Both the position numbers and the translations under genes were made by a program. 64,000 nt of DNA from Geothrix campi (GTDB lineage Bacteria > Acidobacteriota > Holophagae > Holophagales > Holophagaceae): positions 1,479,495-1,543,494 of the forward strand of contig NZ_JANHMP010000001.1 of NCBI RefSeq assembly GCF_024609265.1. The letters are read 5' to 3'. The notes beneath the pieces were generated by a model. The model was given only the letters and a program-made list of their open reading frames with translations, searched no databases and had not been told where the DNA came from. Below, piece by piece: positions 28,090-36,764 of this stretch (position 1 is the stretch's first letter; each line of letters opens with the position of its first letter).

Positions 28090-28989
28090 ATGGCCCGCCA
28101 ACATCCCCCGGAGCACCGGCCCGACCTCCATGCTGTGGTCGAGGCCTTGGCCGAAGCTTCCTCGGCCCTCACGGAGATGCCCCTGGGTCGCCGGGAGTTC
28201 CCCTCGCGCACGGCCCTGGCGGCCCTGGTGGAGGAATTGCGCGCCCTGCTCTTCCCGGGCTACTTCGGCGCCTCGGAGCTGAATACCGAGACCCTCCGCT
28301 ACCACCTGGGCGCCCGCATGGACCGCGTCCTCCACGGCCTTTGCGACCAGATCCAGCGGGGGATGATGGCGTCAGACCCGGCCTGCGGGGACTGCGAAGC
28401 GCGCGCCCTGGATCTGGCTCGGGCCTTCCTGGCGCGGCTGCCCGAAGTGCGCCGCCTGCTCGCCACGGACATCCAGGCGGGGTTCGAAGGCGATCCCGCC
28501 GCCACCAGCCCCGACGAGGTGCTGTTCAGCTATCCGGGCCTGCTGGCCATCACCAACCAGCGTCTGGCGCACGAGCTGTTGAAGCTGGGCGTGCCCCTGC
28601 TGCCCCGCATGATCACCGAGCACGCCCACAGCCTCACGGGCATCGACATCCACCCCGGCGCCCAGATCGGCGAGCGGTTCTTCATCGATCACGGCACGGG
28701 CGTGGTCATCGGCGAGACCTGCATCATCGGCCGCAATGTCCGCATCTACCAGGGCGTGACCCTGGGCGCCAAGAGCTTCCCCCTCGACGCCGAGGGCCAC
28801 CCCGTGAAGGGCATCCCCCGCCATCCCGTGGTGGAGGATGACGTCATCATCTACTCCAACGCCACGGTGCTCGGGCGCATCACCCTTGGCAGGGGCTCGG
28901 CCATCGGCGGCAACGTATGGCTTACCCGCAGCGTGCCGCCGAGCAGCGTCATCACCCAATCCAACGAAAAAGACGGGATGCCCGCATGA
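28090..28989 (+). CDS. cysE: serine O-acetyltransferase, EpsC type
   Basis: The 299-residue protein has an N-terminal helical domain and a C-terminal left-handed beta helix of hexapeptide repeats: IDIHPGAQIGERFFIDHGTG, VVIGETCIIGRNVRIYQGVT, LGAKSF, then GNVWLTRSVPPSSVI. It acetylates L-serine from acetyl-CoA for cysteine synthesis. The long N-terminal region resembles the EpsC subgroup. The ATG at 28090 follows GGAG by five bases, which excludes a reading from within msrBA. The downstream YvlD-like gene is 16 bases away. Confidence 0.92.
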   Translation: MARQHPPEHRPDLHAVVEALAEASSALTEMPLGRREFPSRTALAALVEELRALLFPGYFGASELNTETLRYHLGARMDRVLHGLCDQIQRGMMASDPACGDCEARALDLARAFLARLPEVRRLLATDIQAGFEGDPAATSPDEVLFSYPGLLAITNQRLAHELLKLGVPLLPRMITEHAHSLTGIDIHPGAQIGERFFIDHGTGVVIGETCIIGRNVRIYQGVTLGAKSFPLDAEGHPVKGIPRHPVVEDDVIIYSNATVLGRITLGRGSAIGGNVWLTRSVPPSSVITQSNEKDGMPA

Positions 28990-29005
28990 GCGAAGAGACC
29001 CTCCG

Positions 29006-29407
29006 ATGACCACCGTGCTCCGCTTCCTCTTCTCCGCCATCGGCCTGCTGGTGGCCTGCGCCTTCGTGCCGGGGCTGGGTCATGGCTCGTTCCTGGACCT
29101 GCTGATCGTGGCCGTGATCCTGGCTGCGCTGAACACCACCGTGGGCAGCCTCCTGAAGGTCATTGCCTTCGTGCCGGTGGCCTGCTCCTTCGGCTGCTTC
29201 AGTCTGGTCATCAACGGCCTGGTGTTCTGGCTGGCCGGGGCCCTGTCCTCGCGACTCGGCCTCGGATTCACCGTCTCGGGCTTCTGGGCCGGCTTCTTCG
29301 GCGCTCTGGTGAGCAGCATCATCGCGTCGGTCCTCGGCGCCATCTTCATCCCCAAGGACCGCCAGCGGCCCCAGGGGCCGTCGCCCCGCATCAAAGTGGT
29401 CAATTAG
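29006..29407 (+). CDS. YvlD / phage holin-like family IV membrane protein
   Basis: The 133-residue protein has four hydrophobic segments (FLFSAIGLLVACAFVPG, LLIVAVILAALNTTVGSLL, SLVINGLVFWLAGALS and GFFGALVSSIIASVLG). The early FVPG and central ALNT motifs are typical of the YvlD/PF04020 family. The family is called holin-like by similarity only; the role is unknown. The gene follows cysE and its last codons overlap the convergent plsC gene by four bases. Confidence 0.8.
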   Translation: MTTVLRFLFSAIGLLVACAFVPGLGHGSFLDLLIVAVILAALNTTVGSLLKVIAFVPVACSFGCFSLVINGLVFWLAGALSSRLGLGFTVSGFWAGFFGALVSSIIASVLGAIFIPKDRQRPQGPSPRIKVVN

Positions 29408-30201
29408 GCGGTTATTCGCTGCCGAATATCCTTAGCAGGACCGCCCTCCCCTGGGCTCCCTGGGGCTGGCGTCCAGGCCTGCCCCAGGAGGTTGCGCACG
29501 GCCGCTTCCGCCGCCTCCCGCAGGGCCTCGGCATCGACGAAGGCGCTGGACTCCAGGGGGGTGCCCATGGTGATGCGATAGGCTCCCCCCTGTACGCGCC
29601 AGTCGCCCTTGGGCAGGATCTCCGGGCCGCCATGGATGGCCAGTGGCACCACGGGAACCCCGGCTTCGAAGGCCAGGGCGAAGGCCCCCTTCTTGAAGGT
29701 CTGCGGGCGGCCATCCTGGCTGCGGGTGCCCTCGGGAAAGGCCATGATGCTCTGCCCCGCGCGGATGCGCACGGCGGCCTCCTCCAAACTCGCCAGGGCG
29801 GCATTGCGGTCGCGGCGGTCGATGAAGATGAACTCCGCCAGCCAGATCACCCAGCCGAGGAAGGGCACCCTCGCCAGTTCACGCTTGGCCACGAACACAG
29901 GTCGGCAGGGCAGGGTCGAGATCATCAGGGGCGGATCGAACAGCGAGGTGTGGTTGCCGATGAACACGGCAGGTCGTGTGCCGCTGCGAAGATCCTGCGG
30001 TAGCGCCTCCCATCCTGCCAGTTCCCGGCGGATGCCGAAGGCCCGGGCCGTGCCGCGGATGTAGCGGGGCGCCACCAGCCAGAAGGCCCCCGGGCCGCCC
30101 AGGAAGGGGGCCAGCAGGAAACAGAGGCACACAGCCAGCGCCAGCGCCAGGGCGCCGAGAATCCAGACCAGGAGGGGACGGAGGAGAGGACGGCCCGCCA
30201 T
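29404..30201 (-). CDS. plsC: 1-acyl-sn-glycerol-3-phosphate acyltransferase
   Basis: The 265-residue protein has N-terminal membrane helices (LLVWILGALALALAVCLCFLL), the catalytic N/H-x4-D motif as GNHTSLFDPPLM, and the glycerophosphate-binding FPEGTRS, followed by VPLAIHGG. It transfers an acyl chain to lysophosphatidate in phospholipid synthesis. The ATG at 30201 lies five bases after the stop of the PPIase gene, so the two are probably cotranscribed. Confidence 0.9.
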   Translation of the reverse strand: MAGRPLLRPLLVWILGALALALAVCLCFLLAPFLGGPGAFWLVAPRYIRGTARAFGIRRELAGWEALPQDLRSGTRPAVFIGNHTSLFDPPLMISTLPCRPVFVAKRELARVPFLGWVIWLAEFIFIDRRDRNAALASLEEAAVRIRAGQSIMAFPEGTRSQDGRPQTFKKGAFALAFEAGVPVVPLAIHGGPEILPKGDWRVQGGAYRITMGTPLESSAFVDAEALREAAEAAVRNLLGQAWTPAPGSPGEGGPAKDIRQRITA

Positions 30202-30206
30202 CGCCC

Positions 30207-30851
30207 CTACTGCGGCGGCAGCAGCACGGCGTCCTTGAGCCGCACGGGGTACTGGGGCACCCCGGACTGGCCCTTGCGCCACTCGGTCCGCACCTTCTCG
30301 ATCTTGTCCACCACGTCCATGCCGGCCACCACCCGGCCAAAGGCACAGTAGCCGTAGCCGTCCTCGCTCAGGTCCCGGTGATCGAGGCTCTTGTTGTCCA
30401 CGGTGTTGATGAAGAACTGGGCGGTGGCGCTGTGGGGGGAACCCGTCCGTGCCATGGCGATGGTGCCGCGGGTGTTCTTCAGGCCGGCCCGGAAAGTCTG
30501 CGGCGCCTCGTTGAGGATGGGCGCCCGCAGGGGTTTCTCATCCAGGTTCTCCAGCAGGCCGCCGCCCTGGACCATGAATCCGTCGATGACCCGGTGGAAG
30601 ATGGTGCCCTTGTAGTGGCCATCCTTCACGTACTGGAGGAAGTTCTCCACGGTCTTCGGCGCCAGTTCCGGCTCCAGCTCCACCACGATGGGCCCGTAGC
30701 TGGTGAGCAGCTGCACCCGGGGCTTGGCCACCGGCGCGGGGGTGGGCGCCGGGGCCGGCGCGGCGGCGGCGGGCTGCGCGGTGCCAGCGGGCGCAGGCGC
30801 CTGGGCGGACAGGACCGCGGTGAGGGACAGGCAGAGCAGCAGGCGGGGCAC
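30207..30851 (-). CDS. secreted cyclophilin-type peptidyl-prolyl isomerase
   Basis: From the GTG at 30851, preceded by AGGAG five bases away, the protein has 214 residues. It has a signal peptide ([14 protein letters not shown]), an Ala/Pro linker (~residues 22-50), and a cyclophilin domain with [38 protein letters not shown] and [17 protein letters not shown]. It would assist folding in the periplasm or outer membrane. It leads the small operon with plsC and is divergent from pilD. Confidence 0.93.
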   Translation of the reverse strand: MPRLLLCLSLTAVLSAQAPAPAGTAQPAAAAPAPAPTPAPVAKPRVQLLTSYGPIVVELEPELAPKTVENFLQYVKDGHYKGTIFHRVIDGFMVQGGGLLENLDEKPLRAPILNEAPQTFRAGLKNTRGTIAMARTGSPHSATAQFFINTVDNKSLDHRDLSEDGYGYCAFGRVVAGMDVVDKIEKVRTEWRKGQSGVPQYPVRLKDAVLLPPQ

Positions 30852-30918
30852 GGGGACTCCTGGACGTTCCCTTCCATTCTGCCGCGAACCGGAAAGAAGT
30901 CCCCGGTATGGTTGTTCA

Positions 30919-31833
30919 ATGCCCTTTCTCGACCTTCCCCCCTGGATCCTGAGCCTGTTCCTGGCGCCCTTCGGGTTGCTGCTGGGCTCGTTCTCCAACG
31001 TGCTGATCCACCGGCTGCCCCAGGAGGCGCCCGAGGACCGCAACGTGGTGACGAAGCCCAGCCACTGCCCGTCCTGCAAGGCGAAGATCAAGCCCTGGCA
31101 CAACGTCCCCCTCTTCGGCTGGCTGTGGCTGCGGGGAAAGTGCGCGGCCTGCGGCTGGCGCATCCCCATCCGGTACCCCCTGGTGGAGCTGCTGGGCGGT
31201 GTGATCCTGGGCGGCGCCCACTGGCTCCTCCCCTTCGGGACGCTGATCTGGCTCAAGGCCGTGCTCTGCGCCTACGCCCTCGTGGTGCTGTTCTTCACGG
31301 ACTTCACCGAGATGATCCTGCCGGATGTGATCCAGTTCCCACTGATGGTGCTGGGCGTCCTGTTCGCTCTGCCCCAGCTGGCCTGGCCCGAAACCCTCAC
31401 GAAAGCCTGGGGCCAGGGTGACACCCTCATCCAGGCCCTGGCCTTCCACAACGGCCTCCAGCCAGCCCCGGCCTATCACGGCTTCGAGCCCACGGTCACT
31501 TGGCAGGCCAGCCTCCTGGGCCTGGCCATCGGCTACGGGGCCCCGGCCCTGCTGAACCAGATCTACAAGTGGATCCGCAAGACCGATGGCCTGGGCATGG
31601 GCGACTTCAAGATGCTGGCCTGGCTGGGCGCGTTCTGGGGGTGGGGCCCCATGCTCGGCATCCTCTTCCTGGGCGCCGGCCTGGGTGCCGCCGTGGGCCT
31701 GCCCCTCATGCTCACCCGCCGCTCTGGCGGCCAGACCATGCTTCCCTTCGGCTGCTTCCTCGCCTTGGCCACCCCCATCGTCGTGTTCTTCGGGCGGGCG
31801 CTGTGGCTGGGCTACCTGGGCGTGGTGGGCTAG
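30919..31833 (+). CDS. pilD: prepilin peptidase / N-methyltransferase
   Basis: The 304-residue protein shows the [17 protein letters not shown]-terminus, the zinc cysteine pairs CPSC and CAAC, and the two catalytic aspartates in [11 protein letters not shown] and GLGMGDFKM, within about seven membrane helices. It processes type IV pilins and type II secretion pseudopilins and N-methylates the new N-terminus. The ribosome site before the ATG is weak. A cytoplasmic insertion between helices (residues ~165-200, [11 protein letters not shown]) is longer than in minimal family members. Confidence 0.92.
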   Translation: MPFLDLPPWILSLFLAPFGLLLGSFSNVLIHRLPQEAPEDRNVVTKPSHCPSCKAKIKPWHNVPLFGWLWLRGKCAACGWRIPIRYPLVELLGGVILGGAHWLLPFGTLIWLKAVLCAYALVVLFFTDFTEMILPDVIQFPLMVLGVLFALPQLAWPETLTKAWGQGDTLIQALAFHNGLQPAPAYHGFEPTVTWQASLLGLAIGYGAPALLNQIYKWIRKTDGLGMGDFKMLAWLGAFWGWGPMLGILFLGAGLGAAVGLPLMLTRRSGGQTMLPFGCFLALATPIVVFFGRALWLGYLGVVG

Positions 31834-32306
31834 GGCGTTTCCGCGGATTCGAGAACGATCGCCGCCAGCGTCTCCTGCAGGTCCCGGATGCGACGGGCAC
31901 CCACCCGCCGGGTCCAGTTGGCCTCGACACCGCGGACGAAGGCGCGGACCTCCTTGGTGAAGGCGCGCCCCCGCGCCGTGAGACGCACGCGCGAGGCCCG
32001 GCGGTCGTCGGGATCCTCCACACGCTCGGCATGGCCGACCCGGCACAGATGGTCGACGAGGGCCCCCATCGACTGCTTCGTGACGCGCGCCGCCTGGGCC
32101 AGCTCCGTCAAGCGGGCCCCTTCAGGCCGGGTCCACAGCGCCTGGATGGCGGCACAGTGCGCGGGCTGGATGTCCGCATGACCTGAGGCGGCCAGCCATC
32201 GGACCAGTTCCTGACCCATGATCTGGTTGGCCAGGCGGAGGAGGGCCCCGAGGAGCGGGCGCTCCGGTGGGGCCGCGCGGCGGGTGGAGGGGTTGGGGCT
32301 TGACAT
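31830..32306 (-). CDS. MarR family regulator
   Basis: The 158-residue protein has the MarR fold: helices around LLRLANQIMGQELVRWL, a recognition region LTELAQAARVTKQSMGALVDHLCRVG and the wing DPDDRRASRVRLTARG. It is divergent from a VOC-like gene across 55 bases that contain two matching 15-bp dyads, its presumed operators. The 3' end overlaps pilD by four bases on the opposite strand. Confidence 0.92.
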   Translation of the reverse strand: MSSPNPSTRRAAPPERPLLGALLRLANQIMGQELVRWLAASGHADIQPAHCAAIQALWTRPEGARLTELAQAARVTKQSMGALVDHLCRVGHAERVEDPDDRRASRVRLTARGRAFTKEVRAFVRGVEANWTRRVGARRIRDLQETLAAIVLESAETP

Positions 32307-32309
32307 GAA

Positions 32310-32347
32310 GTCAGCTTAGCTGACCATATTCAGTCAGGTCAACTGAC
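32310..32347. promoter_or_regulatory. tandem MarR operator dyads
   Basis: GTCAGCTTAGCTGAC (32310-32324) is a near-perfect palindrome, and GTCAGGTCAACTGAC (32333-32347) is a second, looser copy. Both continue with CAT, and their centres are 23 bases apart, close to two helical turns. They lie between the divergent MarR and VOC-like genes, so one regulator dimer pair could repress both. Confidence 0.75.
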
Positions 32348-32361
32348 CATTGGAGCCAGGA

Positions 32362-32856
32362 ATGATCCATCACATCTCGATTCCCGCCCGCGATCCGGAG
32401 CACGTGGCGAAGGTGCTCGCGGAGCTGCTCGGCGGCTACGCCGGCCCCTTCATCGGGCCCATCCCCGGCGCCTGGGTCGCCTACGCGGAGGACGCCCACG
32501 GCACCGGCCTCGAGGTCTACCCCGAACGGACCACCCTGGTGCCCGGCGAGGGTGGGGACATGGGCGCCGTCGCGCTGCGCGACGCGCCCGTCGCCGTCGC
32601 CTTCCACGCGTTGATCTCGGTCAAGGTCGGGCGGGGAGACATCGAGCGGATCGGGGCACGCGAGGGCTGGCGGACGCAACACTTCTGGCGCGGGCCCAAC
32701 CCGCAGGTCCGGCTCTTCGAACTCTACGAGTTCTGGGTGGAAAACCGCATCATGCTCGAACTCGTCACGGAGGACATGGTCGAAGCCTACCGGAAGCTCG
32801 CCCAGGGCCCGGCCCAGCGCGATCTGCTCGCCCGCCTGGCTGCCGCCCGGCCCTGA
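32362..32856 (+). CDS. VOC (glyoxalase/dioxygenase) superfamily-like protein
   Basis: The 164-residue protein opens MIHHISIPARDPEHVAKVLAEL, the typical first beta-alpha unit of vicinal oxygen chelate proteins with an H at the metal position. Later it has FHALISVKVGRGDIERIGAREG, QVRLFELYEFWVENRIMLEL with a C-terminal E at the last ligand position. It may be a detoxification or ring-modifying enzyme. The substrate is unknown. Control by the divergent MarR regulator fits a response to a toxic small molecule. GGAG seven bases upstream sets the start. Confidence 0.75.
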   Translation: MIHHISIPARDPEHVAKVLAELLGGYAGPFIGPIPGAWVAYAEDAHGTGLEVYPERTTLVPGEGGDMGAVALRDAPVAVAFHALISVKVGRGDIERIGAREGWRTQHFWRGPNPQVRLFELYEFWVENRIMLELVTEDMVEAYRKLAQGPAQRDLLARLAAARP

Positions 32857-32885
32857 GCGCCTCAACATCCGGCCCTGTGGGCGCC

Positions 32886-33290
32886 TCAGCGCCTCTGGCT
32901 CAGCTCCATCAGCACGCCGCCGGTCTCGGCAGGGTGGATGAAGGCCACGCGGCAGCCGTGGGCGCCATTCCGGGGTTTTTCATCGATCATGCGCACGCCC
33001 TTGGCCAGGAGCTGGGTCACGGCGGCGTCGATGTCGTCCACCTCGAAGCAGACGTGGTGGATGCCGGGGCCACGCTTCACCAGGAACTTGCCGATGGGGC
33101 CCTCGGGATCGGTGCTCTCCAGGAACTCCAGGGTGCTTTCGCCCACGGGGAAGAAGGCCGTCTTCACCTTCTGCTCGGGCACGGATTCGATGTGGTCCGC
33201 CGCCAGGTCGAAGAGCCGCGCCATGCGGGCCATGGCCTCGTCCAGGCCCGGCGCCGCGATGCCCAGATGGTTGATGCGCAGCAGTTTCAT
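32886..33290 (-). CDS. mce: methylmalonyl-CoA epimerase
   Basis: The 134-residue VOC protein begins MKLLRINHLGIAAPGLDEA and contains VKTAFFPVGESTLEFLESTDPEGPI (in two parts), GPGIHHVCFEVDDIDAAV and ending in HPAETGGVLMELSQ, the pattern of methylmalonyl-CoA/ethylmalonyl-CoA epimerase. It interconverts the R and S forms in the propionate pathway. The start at 33290 follows GGGAG. No mutase gene is in the window. Confidence 0.92.
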   Translation of the reverse strand: MKLLRINHLGIAAPGLDEAMARMARLFDLAADHIESVPEQKVKTAFFPVGESTLEFLESTDPEGPIGKFLVKRGPGIHHVCFEVDDIDAAVTQLLAKGVRMIDEKPRNGAHGCRVAFIHPAETGGVLMELSQRR

Positions 33291-33335
33291 GCGGGACTCC
33301 CCTGCCCCATTCTCCGGCATCGACGTGGGGAAAGG

Positions 33336-34541
33336 CTAGGCCGGGGGAAGCTTTCCGGCCCTCATGGGGAAGACCTTCTTCGCGCAGTCCGGGCAGATGC
33401 CATGGGTGAACTCGGCATCGGTGTGCTCGTTCAGGTAGGCCTCGATCTGGTTCCAGTAGCCCCTGTCGTCACGGATCTTCTTGCAGTGGCTGCAGATGGG
33501 GAGCATGCCGCCGAGGGTCTTCACCTCCGCGAGGAGATGCTCCAACTCCACCCGGGCGGCCTGTTGCCGCAGCCAGGTGCGGCGGATGAGCCAGAACCCC
33601 GCCAGAGTCAGGCCGCTGATGAGGCCCACCTCCAGGCCCTCCTGGGCCACCTCCCACCACCATCCTCCCAGGTAGTCCTGGTCGGCCACTCCCACCAGGA
33701 GGTAGAAAGGCTGCCCGGCCACCCGACGGACGGCGAAGGTGCGCTGGATGCCGTCGAAGGGCGTGCGGGCACGGTAGATCCCCACTTCCTGGTTCGCTCC
33801 CGCGAAGGCATGGAATTCCTTGGAGACCAGGGCCTGGCCCACCGCAGTCCCGGCGCTCTCGGGTTCGGGATGGCGGGCGATCAGGCCCAGATCCAGGTCA
33901 CGGATCGCCACGGAACCATGCGGCCCCACATTCAGGGCTGAGAAGGCCTTCTGGAACTGCTCCAGAGGAAGCACCGCATAGACGATGCCGGCAAATTGGT
34001 GATCCGGTCCCTTGAGGCGCCGGGCGAGGATGATCACCCAGGTTCCGGAGACTCGCCCCACCAGCGGCTTGGACGTCACCAGCCCCACAGCCGGGTTGTC
34101 CCGGAGCCGGGTGAAATACTCGCGGTCTCCCACGGCCAGCGGTACGCCCGGGACCGTTCCGCTGCTGTGCTCGACCACTCCCCGGGCATCAGTGGTGCGG
34201 AGAGAACGCAGCCCGGGCACCCGTCCGTGCTGCCGCCGGATGAAGCCATCCAGCTCTTGGAAACCCCTGCGGGTGGCGGAGACGCGTTCGACCTCGTCCT
34301 TCACCGCCAACAGGGCCAGATCCGCCTTGCCGAAGGTATCGCCCACATAGTGATCGAGCACCTGGGCGAGGTTCTGGGCCGTGGCCAGGGCATCTCGCTG
34401 ATGGTTCCGCAGGCTTTTGCGGAGCGAAAGCGCGCCCATGACCAGGATGATGAGGTTGAGGACCAGGGTCCCCGCCGCCAACCGCCGCAGGAAATGCTTC
34501 GACTCGAAGGTCGAGGAGGGAGTCACCCGGGGAGCTTCCAT
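33336..34541 (-). CDS. dCache-like membrane sensor with C-terminal zinc-ribbon-like tail and no output domain
   Basis: The 401-residue protein has a transmembrane helix at ~25-42 (LVLNLIILVMGALSL), a ~250-residue periplasmic region with PDC/Cache-like features (GVPLAVGDREYFTRLRDN, FAGIVYAVLPLEQFQKAF), and a second helix (~300-325). After a short coiled linker it ends with LPICSHCKKIRDDRGYWNQI and HGICPDCAKK, a four-cysteine module often seen C-terminal in bacterial sensor proteins. No kinase, GGDEF, EAL or methyl-accepting domain is present. It may pass a signal through a partner protein. A reading without the N-terminal 10 residues is possible. Confidence 0.75.
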   Translation of the reverse strand: MEAPRVTPSSTFESKHFLRRLAAGTLVLNLIILVMGALSLRKSLRNHQRDALATAQNLAQVLDHYVGDTFGKADLALLAVKDEVERVSATRRGFQELDGFIRRQHGRVPGLRSLRTTDARGVVEHSSGTVPGVPLAVGDREYFTRLRDNPAVGLVTSKPLVGRVSGTWVIILARRLKGPDHQFAGIVYAVLPLEQFQKAFSALNVGPHGSVAIRDLDLGLIARHPEPESAGTAVGQALVSKEFHAFAGANQEVGIYRARTPFDGIQRTFAVRRVAGQPFYLLVGVADQDYLGGWWWEVAQEGLEVGLISGLTLAGFWLIRRTWLRQQAARVELEHLLAEVKTLGGMLPICSHCKKIRDDRGYWNQIEAYLNEHTDAEFTHGICPDCAKKVFPMRAGKLPPA

Positions 34542-34624
34542 GGAATCCGCTGCGAAGGCGTCCCCCAGATCCTAGCAACACTTGGCCAGTTGTCGTCCAG
34601 TCCGACCGGAACCTGTTAGCTTCC

Positions 34625-34867
34625 TCAGTGCTGGCAGGCCGGGGCCATGCCTAGGGACACGGTTTCGCCGGCCACCTGGAGCTTGCCCTTGCTGCCCAGG
34701 AAGGCGATGACGCCATCGAAATCGAAGGTGTCCCCGTGGCAGTTGCAGTAGGTGGCTCCAGCGCCGTGGGCCGCAGCGGATGCGGCGCGCAGGTTCTCCA
34801 GGCGGCAGCTCCCGCCCTGCTCCAGCAAGAGGGATAGGAGGTCGTGGCCGTAGAGGGGTTCGGACAT
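34625..34867 (-). CDS. YecH-type small metal-binding protein (DUF2492-like)
   Basis: The 80-residue protein shows the YecH pattern: GHDLLSLLLEQGG, then CRLENLR, GATYCNCHGD, FDGVIAFLGSKGKLQ and a final CQH. The Cys/His set could bind a metal. GGAG seven bases before the ATG supports the start, which excludes a longer GC-rich reading upstream. A 24-bp perfect dyad lies directly before the ribosome site. The physiological role of the family is not established. Confidence 0.75.
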   Translation of the reverse strand: MSEPLYGHDLLSLLLEQGGSCRLENLRAASAAAHGAGATYCNCHGDTFDFDGVIAFLGSKGKLQVAGETVSLGMAPACQH

Positions 34868-34878
34868 GGCGGGCTCCG

Positions 34879-34902
34879 GTTCAGGAGTCGTAACTCCTGA
34901 AC
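34879..34902 (-). promoter_or_regulatory. perfect dyad before the YecH-like start
   Basis: GTTCAGGAGT and ACTCCTGAAC are exact inverted repeats with a four-base spacer. They sit 12-35 bases before the ATG and immediately upstream of the ribosome site. This could be a repressor operator, or a hairpin in the 5' UTR. Confidence 0.6.
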
Positions 34903-34974
34903 TCAGTGTACCCCGGTTGGCCGTGACAGGGATCACGCGCATGACCGCACCCCACACAGCGCCACGGAGGGTGG

Positions 34975-35988
34975 TCAGGCGCTCTGCAGGGCCAGCCCGA
35001 CTTCCCGCAGGAGGGGTTCGGGGTTCAGATTCCGGGGCAGGTGGCGCAGGGCTTCCAGGGCGGCCTCCTGGGGTGGCCGCAGGTCCCGGGACTGGGCCGC
35101 CAGGGGCTCCAGGGCCTGCCGCCAAGGTTCGAGCGCCGGGGCCTCGCCGACGCGGATCCGTGCCAGGTCCGCCAGCAGGCGCAGGAGCAGCTCCAGAGGC
35201 TGGCGCAACTGTTCGCCCTGGGCCAGAGGGGAATCCTTCTCGGGAAGCAGGGCGCCGCCCACCTCGCTGAAGGAACGCCCTCCCAGCAGGGCGAGCCAGG
35301 CCTCCACCTGGGCCTCGGCCCGACGGAAGGCCGCCTCATCGAGGAAGCGCAGGCCACCCTCTCCCAGGGCGGTCCAGCGGGGGCGATCGACCTCGGTCCA
35401 GCCGTTCTGGACGGCCACAGTCCAGGCCTCCTCGGGCCCGAGCGGGGCGAAGGGGATGCGTTCGCAGCGGCTGCGGATCGTCTGGAGTAGGGCCTCGGGG
35501 CGGTGCGTCACCAGGATGAAGCGGGTGCCTTCAGGCGGTTCCTCGAGGGTCTTCAGCAGGAGGTTGGCGCTGTTTTCATGGAGGCGGTGGGCCTCTTCCA
35601 CCAGGACCCAGCGGTGACAACCCACGGGGGGTGCCAGGGAGGCCCACTCGATGACGCCTCGGCTGAAGCGCGGCTGATGCTCGGAATCGAGGCCTTCGCG
35701 CACCTGGTCGATGCGGATGACGCCCGCTTTGCCTTCGGGGACGATGCGCAGCAGGTTGGGCAGCTCGAAGGGCAGGTCGTCGCCCATCACCATGCGGCAC
35801 CCCTCGCACTGCCCGCAGGCGCTACGACGGAAGCAGATCTCGCGTCGGGCCAGTTCCAGGGCCACCCGGCGCTTGCCGATGCCCTCAGGCCCCGTGAAGA
35901 GCAGCGAACCGCGGATCCGCCCGGCCTGGAGCCGATCCAGGAGGCGCTGACGGATGGCGTGGTGGCCGGCGAGATCTGGCGCGAACAT
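34975..35988 (-). CDS. holB: DNA polymerase III delta-prime subunit
   Basis: The 337-residue protein has the clamp-loader AAA+ layout: LAGHHAIRQRLLDRLQAG, a P-loop-like FTGPEGIGKRRVALELA, zinc-binding cysteines CGQCEGC preceded by SA-C, VLVEEAHRLHENSANLLLKTLEEPPEG and THRPEALLQTIRSRC (sensor 1/SRC motif). The ATG overlaps the tmk stop (TGATG), so translation is coupled; a TTG one codon earlier is less likely. It belongs to the replication clamp loader. Confidence 0.93.
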   Translation of the reverse strand: MFAPDLAGHHAIRQRLLDRLQAGRIRGSLLFTGPEGIGKRRVALELARREICFRRSACGQCEGCRMVMGDDLPFELPNLLRIVPEGKAGVIRIDQVREGLDSEHQPRFSRGVIEWASLAPPVGCHRWVLVEEAHRLHENSANLLLKTLEEPPEGTRFILVTHRPEALLQTIRSRCERIPFAPLGPEEAWTVAVQNGWTEVDRPRWTALGEGGLRFLDEAAFRRAEAQVEAWLALLGGRSFSEVGGALLPEKDSPLAQGEQLRQPLELLLRLLADLARIRVGEAPALEPWRQALEPLAAQSRDLRPPQEAALEALRHLPRNLNPEPLLREVGLALQSA

Positions 35989-36653
35989 CAATCCACCACG
36001 AAGCCCGCGCTGCGCAGGAGCGGCGCCACCCGAGTCCAGATGATCCCCTCCACCTGATCCACCGGGTCCCGTGCCGGCACCAGGGCCACGCGGGCGGGAT
36101 GGGCCTGGGCGATGACCAGGAAGCGGTTCCGCACCTTGCGATGGAAATCCAGGGCCGCCTGGTCGAAGCGGGTTTCCGCGAACTCGGCCCCCAGGGACAA
36201 ATTGCGGACTTCCACTCGCTGGAGCGACACCTCGGGATCCATGTCCAGCAGCACCGTGAGGTTTGGGCGCAACCCCCGCAGCACGAGCTCACTGAGGCGG
36301 TCCAGGGTGGCCTCGGACACCCCGCTGGCGCCCTGGTAGGCCCGCGTGGAATCCTCGAAGCGGTCCACCAGCACCACCTTCCCTTCGGCCAGCGCGGGCC
36401 GGATCACCTTCTCCAGGTGCTGCGCCCGGTCGGCGTAGAAGAGCAGCAGCTCGGCGTCCGCACACCAGGTTTCGCCGCTGGCATGACGCTCCAGCAGGAG
36501 GCGCCGGAGTTCCCGCCCCAGGGTCGTGCCGCCGGGTTCCTTGGACACCACCAGGGGCAGGCCAAGGTGCCGCAACCGCTCGGAGAGTCGCAGCAGCTGA
36601 GTGGACTTCCCAGAACCCTCAACCCCTTCGATGGTGATGAACACGCCCCGCAA
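35988..36653 (-). CDS. tmk: thymidylate kinase
   Basis: The 221-residue enzyme has the P-loop ITIEGVEGSGKSTQLLRL, the DR motif in VVLVDRFEDSTRAYQGAS and the lid region near FAETRFDQAALDFHRKVR. It phosphorylates dTMP to dTDP. It is followed by holB with a one-base overlap, a frequent pairing, and is divergent from a zinc-ribbon protein gene. Confidence 0.95.
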   Translation of the reverse strand: MRGVFITIEGVEGSGKSTQLLRLSERLRHLGLPLVVSKEPGGTTLGRELRRLLLERHASGETWCADAELLLFYADRAQHLEKVIRPALAEGKVVLVDRFEDSTRAYQGASGVSEATLDRLSELVLRGLRPNLTVLLDMDPEVSLQRVEVRNLSLGAEFAETRFDQAALDFHRKVRNRFLVIAQAHPARVALVPARDPVDQVEGIIWTRVAPLLRSAGFVVD

Positions 36654-36764
36654 GCCGACCTCCGTCTGATGAGGATACCCGGCGGAACCCTCCCGGGGCC
36701 CGCCCCCGGGTTTGGCCCGGGATCCGTCGGAGTGCTACCCTGCTTGAAACTCCAGGAGTTCCAG

